Shown: positions 15,272 to 22,990, counted from the first letter of the stretch. The stretch is DNA of 23,062 nt from Nitrolancea sp040255925 (GCA_040255925.1 JBDZVX010000030.1:1-23062), one strand, 5' to 3'. Translations and numbers: made by a program. Notes: a model not told the origin generated them from the sequence alone.

Positions 15272-16699
15272 ATGGATCATCAAACGGTGGCAAGAGCGAC
15301 ACACGCGGACTCTTCCGCGGGATATCCGAACGCCGGCACCGCGCGACCCGCCGAGTGGGTCATTCTCGTCACCGCCGCGCTTGGCACGATGCTGGCTCCG
15401 CTTAACTCGACAATGATCGTGGTAGCGCTGCCGGACCTCTTGGCGGAATTCGGCAGCACGGTCACCTGGGGAGCCTGGATCGTGACCTCCTATCTCGTGG
15501 CCATGGCCGCGCTCCAGCCGGTCGGCGGGGGCCTTGGGGACCGCTACGGGAGACTGCGGCTCTTCCTGGTCGGCCTCGGACTCTTTCTGGCCGCGACGAT
15601 GGTCGCGGCCTTCTCCTGGAATGTCGAGATCCTGTTGATTGCCCGCACCCTCCAAGCCGTCGGCGGCGCCGTGGCCATCCCGAATGGGACAGCCCTGGTG
15701 CGATCGTTGGTGCCGGGCGAACGCCAGGGCCGTGCCTTCGGGAAGATCGGGGCCGGCATCGCGGTAGCGGCGGCGGCCGGGCCATTGATCGGCGGCTTGG
15801 TGACCGATTCCCTGGGCTGGCGCTGGATCTTCGCCGCCAATATCCTGCTGGTCGTGCCCGCGCTCGTGCTGGCTCTCCGCCTCCCACGCGACCGGCCGGC
15901 CTCAGCCAGCGGCGGCTTTGATCTCCAGGGAGCCATCTTGCTGGCCACCACTCTGGTGCCGCTTGCGCTGGCGCTGACGGTTTGGCGCCTACCCGGCGTT
16001 CCGATCGCGCTGGCGCCTGCCCTCGGATTGCTCACGGTCCTAGCCGGGCTGCTGCTGCTGCGCCACGTGCGGCGTTTCCCATGGCCGGTGCTCAATCTCA
16101 GCCTCTTTCGCGAGCGGGGATTCACGCCGGCGACAATGACCGTCCTCCTCAGCAACCTCACGATGTACACCGTCCTCCTGTCGCTGCCCCTGTTCCTGAA
16201 CGAGCGCAGCCACTGGAGCAGCAGTAAGGTCGGCTTACTCTTAGCCGGGCTCTCCGTTCAGACCATCATCTTTTCACCGATCGGCGGTTGGCTTTCCGAT
16301 CGAAGCGGGCGCCGCGTACCCGCCGTCGCCGGAACGGTGGTGCTCGCCATCGGCGTGCTCCCCTTCCTCGCGATTGGCGATAGCTGGACCTGGATGTGGT
16401 ACCTCGCGCCACTCGTGCTCATCGGAATCGGGCTCGGGCTCTCGTCGGCCTCGGTCCAGACCACGGCCGTCGAAGTCGTGCCGAGCAACGCGGTGGGACA
16501 GGCCGCCGGGCTGTTCTCAACCATGCGCTACTTGGGAAGCATCATCGGCTCATCCGGAATGGCCGCGGTACTCGCCGGGCCGAACCCGCCGGTCGGCAGC
16601 TTCCGGCTCCTCTACGCCGCCCTTTTCCTCTCGGCCTGCGCCGCCATTATCGCGGCATCCCGCCTGCCGCGATGGAGTAGTCAGCCACACGAGCCTTGA
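15272..16699 (+). CDS. MFS transporter, DHA2 (EmrB/QacA-like) drug exporter
   Basis: The 475-residue major-facilitator protein likely exports drugs by proton antiport across the cytoplasmic membrane. Motif A appears as GGGLGDRYGRLRL (85-97), with a second half-copy at IGGWLSDRSGRRVP. The antiporter motif C is the Gly-rich GKIGAGIAVAAAAGPLIGG (about 157-175). TM1 carries APLNSTMIVVALPDL (42-56), typical of DHA2 proteins, and LGWRWIFAANI (181-191) also fits that group. Start ATG 15272 is preferred; a TTG at 15233 would add 13 residues. It lies on the same strand about 150 bp after the phosphotransferase pair, so a shared resistance role is possible. A convergent gene follows. Confidence 0.9.
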   Translation: MDHQTVARATHADSSAGYPNAGTARPAEWVILVTAALGTMLAPLNSTMIVVALPDLLAEFGSTVTWGAWIVTSYLVAMAALQPVGGGLGDRYGRLRLFLVGLGLFLAATMVAAFSWNVEILLIARTLQAVGGAVAIPNGTALVRSLVPGERQGRAFGKIGAGIAVAAAAGPLIGGLVTDSLGWRWIFAANILLVVPALVLALRLPRDRPASASGGFDLQGAILLATTLVPLALALTVWRLPGVPIALAPALGLLTVLAGLLLLRHVRRFPWPVLNLSLFRERGFTPATMTVLLSNLTMYTVLLSLPLFLNERSHWSSSKVGLLLAGLSVQTIIFSPIGGWLSDRSGRRVPAVAGTVVLAIGVLPFLAIGDSWTWMWYLAPLVLIGIGLGLSSASVQTTAVEVVPSNAVGQAAGLFSTMRYLGSIIGSSGMAAVLAGPNPPVGSFRLLYAALFLSACAAIIAASRLPRWSSQPHEP

Positions 16700-16839
16700 G
16701 AGCAGGTGCTGACCTCAACACACCCGGCGGCCACTGACGCTCAGGCCGCACTCCGTCGTAGCGGCAAACACGCAGGGTGGTAGCACGGGGTACACGGAGA
16801 CCGTCGCCTGTGGCAGCGATCATAGAGAAGCACGGCAGG

Positions 16840-17637
16840 CTACAGTTCCGCGATGCCGAGCAGGATGAGACCCGCCAACAGCAACGGCTGATGCACCAGA
16901 TAGATCGCCAGGGACCTCCGGCCAATCAAGGCAAGAAACCCGATGCCGGGCACCTTCGAGAGATCGGGGATACCGACCACTCGCTGGGACTTGGGGTAGA
17001 GCCAGTTCCCCACCGCAATGCCGACCAGCACCGCGCCGAACCACGGCAAGAGCGGGCGATAGTCGAATACGATCGGCGTTTCGGGGATAAAGCCGACCCA
17101 GAACAACCAGGGATAGCCGAAGGCGTGATGGTGCTGTTGGAGGTAGAAGCCGGCCACGAGCAGGCCAAGGCCAACGACGGCGTTGAAGGCACGGTAGCGA
17201 AGCAGGGGATAGGCCAAGACGATCGATAGCCCAATCAGGTGGAGAATACCGAATCTGATGTACTGCTGCGAGTCGATAAACCAGGTGACCACGGTGATCA
17301 GCAGACCGTAACCGAAGATCTGCGCGCCACGGCGAAGGAACTTTGGGAAGCCCCGGAAGCCCGCGCCGGTTCGACCGGCAAGCGCGCGACTATAGCTGAC
17401 ACTCAAGGAGACACCGACGAGGAAGACGAAGAGAAACGCGGTGACATCGGCAAAGGTATTCCAGAACCCGGAGCGGACACGGATATCGTATCCGCCGAAG
17501 TGCTGGAGATCGAATAGGAAATGGTAGAGGATCATCATGGCGATGGCGACGCCGCGGAGCGCATCGATCTCCCAGTACCGGCGAGCAGCGACAGCCGCGC
17601 CAGTGTGGAGATGGAGGCGTGCTTTGAGAGCCATCAT
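16840..17637 (-). CDS. DUF1624/HGSNAT-like membrane acyltransferase
   Basis: The 265-residue membrane protein has about seven predicted helices and belongs to the heparan-alpha-glucosaminide N-acetyltransferase catalytic (DUF1624) family. Landmarks are RYWEIDALRGVAIAMMI (20-36), His39 in LYHFLFDLQHFG (the family's candidate catalytic His), FLFVFLVGVSLSVSYSRA, FGILHLIGLSIVLAYPLL, and the final LAIYLVHQPLLL with His249. In animals the enzyme acetylates a glucosamine across the lysosomal membrane. Bacterial members probably transfer acyl groups to a cell-envelope sugar, but the substrate is unknown. ATG ATG at 17637/17634 is the likely start, with GAAGG about ten bases upstream. The longer frame to 17754 is Arg/Gly-rich and unlike the family. 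Confidence 0.85.
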   Translation of the reverse strand: MMALKARLHLHTGAAVAARRYWEIDALRGVAIAMMILYHFLFDLQHFGGYDIRVRSGFWNTFADVTAFLFVFLVGVSLSVSYSRALAGRTGAGFRGFPKFLRRGAQIFGYGLLITVVTWFIDSQQYIRFGILHLIGLSIVLAYPLLRYRAFNAVVGLGLLVAGFYLQQHHHAFGYPWLFWVGFIPETPIVFDYRPLLPWFGAVLVGIAVGNWLYPKSQRVVGIPDLSKVPGIGFLALIGRRSLAIYLVHQPLLLAGLILLGIAEL

Positions 17638-17888
17638 TTGATGTTTGCCTTCACGTCCCTCACGTCGCGCGCTGCCGCCAGTGCCCCGGCCTACCGATCG
17701 TTGACGACGAAGCCTACACCACGGCACGCCGGCCGTTCTAGCCTGACCGTCCACTCAAACCAATATGGATCGACTCCCTACCATCTTGCTATCCGAGCCG
17801 TGACCCCCTCACAGAAACAGGCACGACAAGCGCACGACCAGCACTCCCGGTCCTCGTTTAACTAACAGACCGAAGGATGGAGGGGAAG

Positions 17889-18122
17889 ATGAAACGTAGA
17901 CCCATCATCGTCACCGCTCTCGAGATCGCGGGGCTGGCCTTACTCGCTCTGGCAGGGTGGATGGTCCGGCCCGAAATAGGATTATTGATCGCCGGAGTGG
18001 GACTCGTCCTGGTAACCGCCGGCAAAACGAAGGGCCAAAATCCGCCACGCCAGGCCCAAGCAAACGATTTTGGCAATACCGCCGAAATCCTCAGCTTCAT
18101 CGTCAACAAGCGCAAACCCTAA
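17889..18122 (+). CDS. Small two-helix membrane protein
   Basis: The 77-residue product has two hydrophobic segments (about 8-26 and 30-46) and a short polar tail ending NKRKP. I do not recognise a family. The start at 17889 is chosen because GGAGG sits five bases upstream; an in-frame ATG at 17877 has the weaker AAGG touching it. It is divergent from the acyltransferase gene, with about 250 bp between. Confidence 0.6.
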   Translation: MKRRPIIVTALEIAGLALLALAGWMVRPEIGLLIAGVGLVLVTAGKTKGQNPPRQAQANDFGNTAEILSFIVNKRKP

Positions 18123-18301
18123 ACAACCCAACAAGGGGCCACGAGTGGTGGAATTGCTCCCAGCAGGCGTAACTCCGATGCACGTTCCTCCCGCGCAGGG
18201 AACGTTTAACCTCCAGTCCCCGTCTATTTAGGCACGCTTCAGCTCCGGGTATACTCGAAGTAGGCGTTCCCATCCCGTTGCCGCCCGGATTGGATTCGCA
18301 C

Positions 18302-18910
18302 GTGCCCACCCGTGTCCGCGACCGATGCATTTTTACCAGCTTCATCGCCTTCCTTACCGGCATGCTGCTCGTAGCCGGTAGTGGCTGCGGAACGACGAGC
18401 CCGGCGCTCAGCACGATTGACCGGCAGTCCGGAGCTGGTGTGACCTCCACGTCTGGACCGAACGCGCCAGCGATCAGAGAGCGGATTCTGCTTCCCGCCG
18501 ACTTCAGCACCCGGAATAGTTCTGGAGCACCGGTCAGGCTCATCCGCCCCGCCGATCCACCGTTGATTTCTCAACGGGAGGCCATGGAAGTGGTGGCGGA
18601 ACAATTCCCGTGGGGCCTTGGCGGCGAGTATCAGGGAAAGCCGGTCAGCGTACAGGGCTGGTATGGCATCGGAACGATTGGCAGCCCCGGCCCCCAGGGA
18701 TGGTGGGCCGGAGACCGCAACATCCCCTTACCAAATGGTGAGGTGCTCGATCGCATTGAAGGCCGGTCGATGTGGCTCCTCGCCTACGGAAACGTGCCGG
18801 GCATCATCGGAAGCCAAGCGTTGTATGGTCCTCCACCGCCGGTCTACCACCACAACGTCTACGCGGTAGACGCGCGGACTCGCTCCATTATCTGGTTTGC
18901 CTCGTATTAG
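18302..18910 (+). CDS. Predicted secreted lipoprotein
   Basis: The 202-residue product begins with a basic stretch and a hydrophobic helix, and ends the signal with LLVAGSGC, a lipobox with Cys29 as the lipidated residue. The mature N-terminus is Ser/Thr-rich and flexible. The body has SQREAMEVVAEQFPWG (about 86-101) and a C-terminal YHHNVYAVDARTRSIIWF, a layout that recalls PepSY-like envelope domains, but I would not assign the family on this. GTG 18302 is an approximate start; a TTG at 18278 would lengthen the basic region, and neither has a good ribosome site. It likely sits on the outer face of the membrane. Confidence 0.7.
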   Translation: MPTRVRDRCIFTSFIAFLTGMLLVAGSGCGTTSPALSTIDRQSGAGVTSTSGPNAPAIRERILLPADFSTRNSSGAPVRLIRPADPPLISQREAMEVVAEQFPWGLGGEYQGKPVSVQGWYGIGTIGSPGPQGWWAGDRNIPLPNGEVLDRIEGRSMWLLAYGNVPGIIGSQALYGPPPPVYHHNVYAVDARTRSIIWFASY

Positions 18911-19079
18911 CGACTGGACGGCATGGTGGACACCTCCGGGGCGATGGCGTTTCCGGCCGGTATTGGACACGAAGCTGGCGTGGCATAGTAGCCTGGTATC
19001 GTGAACATCCGGTGCCGGGTCGGTGACACTGGAGCAGACCGCGTGACGATCCAGCGGTAGAGAAGGGGGACCGCCTGCC

Positions 19080-19361
19080 ATGATCGATGTCCAGGGAACG
19101 CCAACGTCTGAAGGCTGGACGTTCGAGGTGGATATCACCAACCGGGGCAGCCGCACACACCATCGCGTCACCCTACGGAAAGCGGACTACGAGCGACTTA
19201 CCGGTGGACGCGTTTCGCCGGAGCTACTGGTGCGGGAATCGTTCGCGTTCTTGCTGGAACGGGAACCTGCGGAATCGATCCTGCCGGCGTTCGACCTCCC
19301 GGTAATCGGCCGCTACTTCCCGGAGTACGCGGGCGAGATGGAGCGCAGGTTCCGGGCCTGA
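19080..19361 (+). CDS. Conserved-looking hypothetical protein, 93 residues
   Basis: The product is soluble, without signal peptide or cysteines. It reads as a compact domain: a beta-rich N-terminal half (EGWTFEVDITNRG, HHRVTLRKADYERLTGG) and a helical C-terminal half (SPELLVRESFAFLLEREP, IGRYFPEYAGEMERRF). AAGGGGGA lies about nine bases before the ATG. Codon usage matches its neighbours. I do not recognise the family; similar small proteins may occur in relatives. It ends 17 bp before the convergent sugar-kinase gene. Confidence 0.65.
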   Translation: MIDVQGTPTSEGWTFEVDITNRGSRTHHRVTLRKADYERLTGGRVSPELLVRESFAFLLEREPAESILPAFDLPVIGRYFPEYAGEMERRFRA

Positions 19362-19378
19362 GTGCCCTCGCCGGAGCG

Positions 19379-20239
19379 CTAGGGCCGCATCCAGGAGCGT
19401 GTCCCCAATGATTGGCACGACCGGGTAGCTACGCCGGCCGCGCTCTCCAGCGCGGAAACGAAGGACGCAGACTTCGCGTAGTAGTAGCAGAATGCGCCGT
19501 GGAAAATATCGCCCGAGCCCAGGGTATCAACGACATCGACCGCACCGACCGGGATCTCTCCCTCGCCAACCGTTGAGCTATAGAGGATGGGTCGTTCCCC
19601 CCGCGTTATCGCGGCGTACCGGATGCCGCGATCGCGAAGATAGCGGAGTACCGGAAGGTGACCAGTGATCCCAGGTGGAGAAAAGTTCTCGGAGCAGATA
19701 GCGATGTCAACCGACGATAAGAGCGACGCCATGCCATCTTTCCAGCTCCCGGCATCGAGAACCACCGGGACCGCCGCCTTTTCCGCATTTGCCGCGACGG
19801 CCTGGCATACTTCCATATAGAACCCGTCGACCAGCACGATATCGAAATCGCGCGGCGCTATGCCGGCCAGGATGGCCGGTGCGGCCGCGATCTTCCGTGA
19901 TGCCCAGGTGACAACCGAACGATCCCCCCGTGGCGCCGTGGTAATGATCGAGGAGATCGGTGGCGTATGCGGCGCTCCCGATATGAGGTCGGTCGCGGTC
20001 ACGCCGTAACGCTGGAGCTCATCGGTCATGAAGGGCGTGAAGGGGTGGCTGCCGATCGCGGTGAGCAAATGGGCCTGCCCGCCCAGATGGGCAAAGGTCA
20101 CCGCGGCGTTTGTCGCCGGTCCACCGGTCGACATCGCCAGCTCGGTCGCGAACGATTTGGCGTTCGGCGCGGGGTAACGATCAACCAAGTACTGGATGTC
20201 GATCGTAATCGCGCCAGCAAACAATCCACGACAGGTCAT
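19379..20239 (-). CDS. PfkB-family carbohydrate kinase
   Basis: This 286-residue ribokinase-like enzyme phosphorylates a sugar or nucleoside with ATP. The first PfkB signature is GGPATNAAVTFAHLGG (39-54). The second is VVDTLGSGDIFHGAF (236-250), with the anion hole GSG and the catalytic base Asp244. A lid-like beta segment (about 10-35 and 90-112) and the nucleotide strand AITRGERP (210-217) also fit. Length is slightly short for the family but complete. The start at 20239 has AGGGGGAA about twelve bases upstream. No sugar transporter or regulator is adjacent, so the substrate is open. Confidence 0.9.
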   Translation of the reverse strand: MTCRGLFAGAITIDIQYLVDRYPAPNAKSFATELAMSTGGPATNAAVTFAHLGGQAHLLTAIGSHPFTPFMTDELQRYGVTATDLISGAPHTPPISSIITTAPRGDRSVVTWASRKIAAAPAILAGIAPRDFDIVLVDGFYMEVCQAVAANAEKAAVPVVLDAGSWKDGMASLLSSVDIAICSENFSPPGITGHLPVLRYLRDRGIRYAAITRGERPILYSSTVGEGEIPVGAVDVVDTLGSGDIFHGAFCYYYAKSASFVSALESAAGVATRSCQSLGTRSWMRP

Positions 20240-20539
20240 GTGATCGAACGATTCCCCCTACTCGCGACGGGACCACCCCGCGTTGCACCTGAATCAGCGC
20301 TTGCGCCATCCGGCGAAGCCATCCCTCCGATGCGGCTCAGGCCAATAGCCTCAAATGCCGGGCCCGCACCACGACCTTCAGGATATCACGCTGTGTTTCT
20401 CACAAAAGGGGGAATCCGCGGGGCCAAAAGCGTCCACGATTCTTGTGAATACTGCTGCCGGCGCTGCTACGTACGTCGTGTAACGGGAATGTGTTGGAGA
20501 ACGGTGAGGACCTTTCCAAGCCCAATAGCATACGTAATA

Positions 20540-20616
20540 ACAGGTATAGACATTTACCCGGACAGGCAGTATCATAGTCATCGCCACAGGCAGTTACATA
20601 GCTAACTACATGCAGG
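20540..20616 (+). repeat. Repeated CAGG boxes around the operon promoter
   Basis: ACAGGCAGTATCATAG (20562-20577) and ACAGGCAGTTACATAG (20586-20601) differ at two of sixteen positions and are 24 bp apart. Shorter copies of the CAGG core lie at 20541 and 20613, giving spacings of 22, 24 and 26 bp. The boxes cover the -10 element and the expected transcription start, so they could bind a regulator. Confidence 0.5.
20547..20575 (+). promoter_or_regulatory. Sigma-70-type promoter of the WxL/DUF916 operon
   Basis: TAGACA (20547-20552) and TATCAT (20570-20575) each match the consensus -35 and -10 at five of six positions, with a 17-bp spacer. Transcription would start near 20582, leaving an untranslated leader of about 57 bases before the TTG start. 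Confidence 0.55.
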
Positions 20617-20625
20617 CTAATGTAG

Positions 20626-20633
20626 AAAGGAGG
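20626..20633 (+). promoter_or_regulatory. Strong ribosome binding site that fixes a TTG start
   Basis: AAAGGAGG ends five bases before TTG 20639. The next in-frame ATG (20663) would be 29 bases away. The N-terminus from the TTG (MGRWKGSRMKTWVA) also aligns with that of the paralogue (MGKRKRQSTRIWVA), which supports this start. Confidence 0.8.
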
Positions 20634-20638
20634 CCATC

Positions 20639-21208
20639 TTGGGACGATGGAAGGGTTCCCGCATGAAGACTTGGGTCGCCTTCGCTACGGCGGTGCTACT
20701 GGCGCTGGCGATCACAGCCCCCGCGCTGGCGATCAATTCGGTCACGCAGGTAATCACCGGCGGCGTTATGAACGCGTTCGTCGATGACCTCACGCTCCCC
20801 GCCATCACCTTCTCCAATACCAATCAAACCAATACCGGGACTTTGAACCTTACGGCGGACGACAGCAGTGGAAGCACGAGTGGCTGGAGCGTAACGATGC
20901 AGTCCTCGCCCTTCAACTACAGCGGTAGCAATAATGGCACGAATATTCCAGCGGCCAATTTCTCGATCACCTCGGCGAATCCACCGGTTCGGGTTACCGG
21001 GCAAGCGATTGACGTGACCGGAGGACCAAAGGTTCCGCCAACCGGCGCGACTGGGACGCTTGACGCGGCTCGCACCGTCCTTCATGCAGAGCAAAACTTT
21101 GGGCTCGGAATCTACAACCAGGATATTGACGTGAATCTCCTGATCCCCGGTGGGAGTGCCATTGGCACCTACACCGCGTTTCTCACGGTGACGATGACGC
21201 CGGTGTAG
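20639..21208 (+). CDS. Secreted WxL-domain-like protein 1
   Basis: The 189-residue product has a Sec signal peptide (basic 1-10, hydrophobic 12-28, cleavage likely after APALA at 31) and a mature beta-rich domain of about 158 residues with no cysteine. The pattern GTLNLTADDSSG ... GWSVTMQSSPF (W83-x-V) and the C-terminal GTYTAFLTVTMTPV (176-189) resemble the two halves of the Firmicutes WxL domain, which binds the cell surface non-covalently and pairs with DUF916 proteins. The distal Trp and Leu of the classical YxxxLTWxLxxxP are Val184 and Met186. It is the first gene of a three-gene unit with a DUF916-like gene and a paralogue. The function is inferred from family pattern and neighbours; the fit to WxL is by motif and context, not by alignment score. 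Confidence 0.7.
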   Translation: MGRWKGSRMKTWVAFATAVLLALAITAPALAINSVTQVITGGVMNAFVDDLTLPAITFSNTNQTNTGTLNLTADDSSGSTSGWSVTMQSSPFNYSGSNNGTNIPAANFSITSANPPVRVTGQAIDVTGGPKVPPTGATGTLDAARTVLHAEQNFGLGIYNQDIDVNLLIPGGSAIGTYTAFLTVTMTPV

Positions 21209-21220
21209 AACCGATACCCG

Positions 21221-21262
21221 CCGGCTGACGGTATCCGCCCCACGACGGGTACCGTCAGCCGG
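21221..21262 (+). terminator. Hairpin between WxL-like gene 1 and the DUF916-like gene
   Basis: CCGGCTGACGGTA (21221-21233) pairs exactly with TACCGTCAGCCGG (21250-21262). The stem continues inward through a G-T pair and three more pairs to an 8-base loop, and TTT follows one base after. It begins 12 bp after the first gene's stop. It may act as a partial terminator or mRNA-stabilising structure, making the first gene more abundant than the next. Confidence 0.6.
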
Positions 21263-21299
21263 TTTCCGATATTTGCGTGTCACGAGTAAGGGATAACCG

Positions 21300-22289
21300 T
21301 TGTCCAGGTTTCTCGCCATCGTTATGATTCTTGCCGCGTTCCTTGCCGGCGGCAATGCCAGCGCCAAAGAATCGCCGGCCAAGCTCGGCATCAAGCCAGC
21401 CGGCAGCGACGATGCCTATTTCACACTGACGCTAAATCCCGGCGACAGCAAGCAGCTCACCGTTGCCCTGACGAATCTCGGTCCGGCCACCATGGGAGCC
21501 CGAACCTATGCCGCCGATGCCTATTCGCTCATCAACGGCGGCTTCGGTGTCCGGCTCCATGATGAGCCGGTGGAGGGCACCGCGCGTTGGCTCGAATACC
21601 CATCAGAGACGATCGATCTTGAGTCAGCCGCCACCGTAACCCGGACCGCCACGCTCACGGTGCCGTCCAATACAGGCCCCGGGGAATACATTGCAAGCCT
21701 CGCGATCGAGACCGCTGAGCCGATCCCGATCAGCGATAGCGGCAATGCGGTGGTGAAACAGATCGTCCGTCAGGCGATTCCCGTCATGATTACGATCCCC
21801 GGAGAGCGAACGCCTGGCCTTGAGATCGGCGACGCCAGCTATCGTCTGGTAGCTGACATGCCATCCGTCGTATTTCCCGTAGTGAACACCGGCAATGTGC
21901 ACCTTAAACCACCAGGAGAGTTCGTACTCAAGGATGCCCGCGGCTCAGAGGTCAGCCGTCTCCCGATCACCATGGGGTCGGTCTACGCGCACGACACCAC
22001 CTCCGCCGAGATCCCATTGGCGCAGCCGTTAAAACCGGGACAGTACACTGCCTCATTGTCGCTCGCCGATTCAAAGGAAAGCGTACAGGTTTCGTCAGGA
22101 CCACGAACCTTCACCGTGTCCGATGAGCAAGCCAGTACGTCTCAGCCGGTCGGATCCGGATCGCAACGAGCGCCGGTCAAACAAGCAACGAGCGCAATTC
22201 CGGGCTGGTTGCTTCCCGCGCTGCTCGGCTCCGTCGTCACCGCGCTGGTCGCCGCCGGCGTGGCTTTCCAGCTCAAACGGAGGGAGTAA
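21300..22289 (+). CDS. Membrane-anchored DUF916/WxLIP-like surface protein
   Basis: The 329-residue product has a signal peptide (1-22, cleavage near ASA-KES), two Ig-like beta domains and a C-terminal membrane helix (about 302-324) followed by KRRE. The first domain (about 26-140: AYFTLTLNPGDSKQLTVAL, NLGPATMGARTYAADAYS, GEYIASLAIE) fits the DUF916 pattern. The second (about 155-275: VVFPVVNTGNVHLKPPGEF, LKPGQYTASLSLAD) is DUF3324-like. In Firmicutes these proteins bind WxL proteins and cell-wall material. A Ser/Gln-rich linker (275-298) separates the beta domains from the membrane. TTG 21300 is the start, with AAGGGA six bases upstream. It lies between two WxL-like genes, which strongly supports the pairing. 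Confidence 0.75.
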   Translation: MSRFLAIVMILAAFLAGGNASAKESPAKLGIKPAGSDDAYFTLTLNPGDSKQLTVALTNLGPATMGARTYAADAYSLINGGFGVRLHDEPVEGTARWLEYPSETIDLESAATVTRTATLTVPSNTGPGEYIASLAIETAEPIPISDSGNAVVKQIVRQAIPVMITIPGERTPGLEIGDASYRLVADMPSVVFPVVNTGNVHLKPPGEFVLKDARGSEVSRLPITMGSVYAHDTTSAEIPLAQPLKPGQYTASLSLADSKESVQVSSGPRTFTVSDEQASTSQPVGSGSQRAPVKQATSAIPGWLLPALLGSVVTALVAAGVAFQLKRRE

Positions 22290-22330
22290 CGCGACGATTG
22301 AGCTTCGCGGATGAGGGGGCATCCGTACCC

Positions 22331-22353
22331 GCTGACAACGGTCAGCAAAGGAG
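22331..22353 (+). promoter_or_regulatory. Hairpin directly abutting the ribosome site of WxL-like gene 2
   Basis: GCTGAC (22331-22336) and GTCAGC (22341-22346) form a 6-bp stem with loop AACG. AAAGGAG (22347-22353) follows at once and is seven bases before ATG 22361. The hairpin could protect or expose the site but does not bury it. Confidence 0.45.
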
Positions 22354-22360
22354 TCTCAAA

Positions 22361-22990
22361 ATGGGGAAGCGGAAACGGCAGAGCACACGTATCTGGGTTG
22401 CTTTAGGTATTGTGGTCCTGCTCATCATAGGGATCGCGATTCCCGCCATGGCCGCGAATTCAGTTTCGATTGAGGTCACCGGAGAGCCGGAAGCAGCGCT
22501 CCAGACCGATGCGTCCGCCGAGACCGCCACGTCGGCTCTTACATGGAACGCCTATATCGGCGATTTGACGCTGCCCAGTGTACGCGCCTCGCGCTCCGAT
22601 CAAACCAGCTCCGGAACGCTCAAGCTCACGGCGGATGGGAGTGGCGGAGGCAATCTTGGCTGGAAGATAACGGTGCAGTCTTCAGCATTCGTGTACAGTG
22701 GGACCGCCGGCGGCATTGATATCCCGGCAGCCAACTTCTCGATCACGTCGGCCCGGCCTCCAACACGGATTTCCGGAAACCCTATCGACCCGGTTTTCGG
22801 ACCAAGAGTGCCGATCATCGGCGCGACCGGAAAGCTGAACTCGCCACGCACCGTGCTCCAGGCATCGCCGACCTTCGGACAAGGCGTCTATGCCCAAAAC
22901 CTCGACGTGAGCCTGCTCATCCCCGGCGGCAGCGTGGCCGGCTCGTACTCTGCTACCTTGACCGTGACCATGTCACCCGGATCGCTATGA
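22361..22990 (+). CDS. Secreted WxL-domain-like protein 2 (paralogue)
   Basis: The 209-residue product has the same plan as the first WxL-like protein: signal peptide MGKRKRQSTRIWVALGI... with cleavage likely after IPAMA (31), then a beta-rich domain. From DLTLP onward it aligns with the first protein over 139 residues without a gap, with 82 identities by eye. Shared landmarks are the Trp block (GWKITVQSS, W101), IPAANFSITS (121-130), LLIPGG and GSYSATLTVTMSP (194-206). It has 18 extra Ala/Thr-rich residues (42-67 against 42-49), including another Trp (W62). The distal WxL motif again reads TVTM, not TWxL. ATG 22361 is preferred over an upstream in-frame start at 22298 because of AAAGGAG and the aligned N-terminus. 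The window ends 72 bp later, so further operon members may follow. Confidence 0.72.
   Translation: MGKRKRQSTRIWVALGIVVLLIIGIAIPAMAANSVSIEVTGEPEAALQTDASAETATSALTWNAYIGDLTLPSVRASRSDQTSSGTLKLTADGSGGGNLGWKITVQSSAFVYSGTAGGIDIPAANFSITSARPPTRISGNPIDPVFGPRVPIIGATGKLNSPRTVLQASPTFGQGVYAQNLDVSLLIPGGSVAGSYSATLTVTMSPGSL

Larger units (their letters stand above)
20240..20638. other. Divergent promoter region, PfkB kinase and surface-protein operon
   Basis: About 400 bases. The left part (20240-20520) has no gene or structure that I recognise. The right part is more AT-rich than the rest of the window and holds the predicted promoter and repeated boxes of the WxL/DUF916 operon, listed separately. Confidence 0.5.

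Noticed and set aside
18182..18205. Terminator at ACGTTCC ... GGAACGT
   Set aside because: The stem is only 7 bp with a 10-base loop and no T-run, so it is not distinguishable from chance.
18250..18255. Promoter -10 TATACT before the lipoprotein gene
   Set aside because: The hexamer is good, but no acceptable -35 element lies at 16-18 bp upstream.
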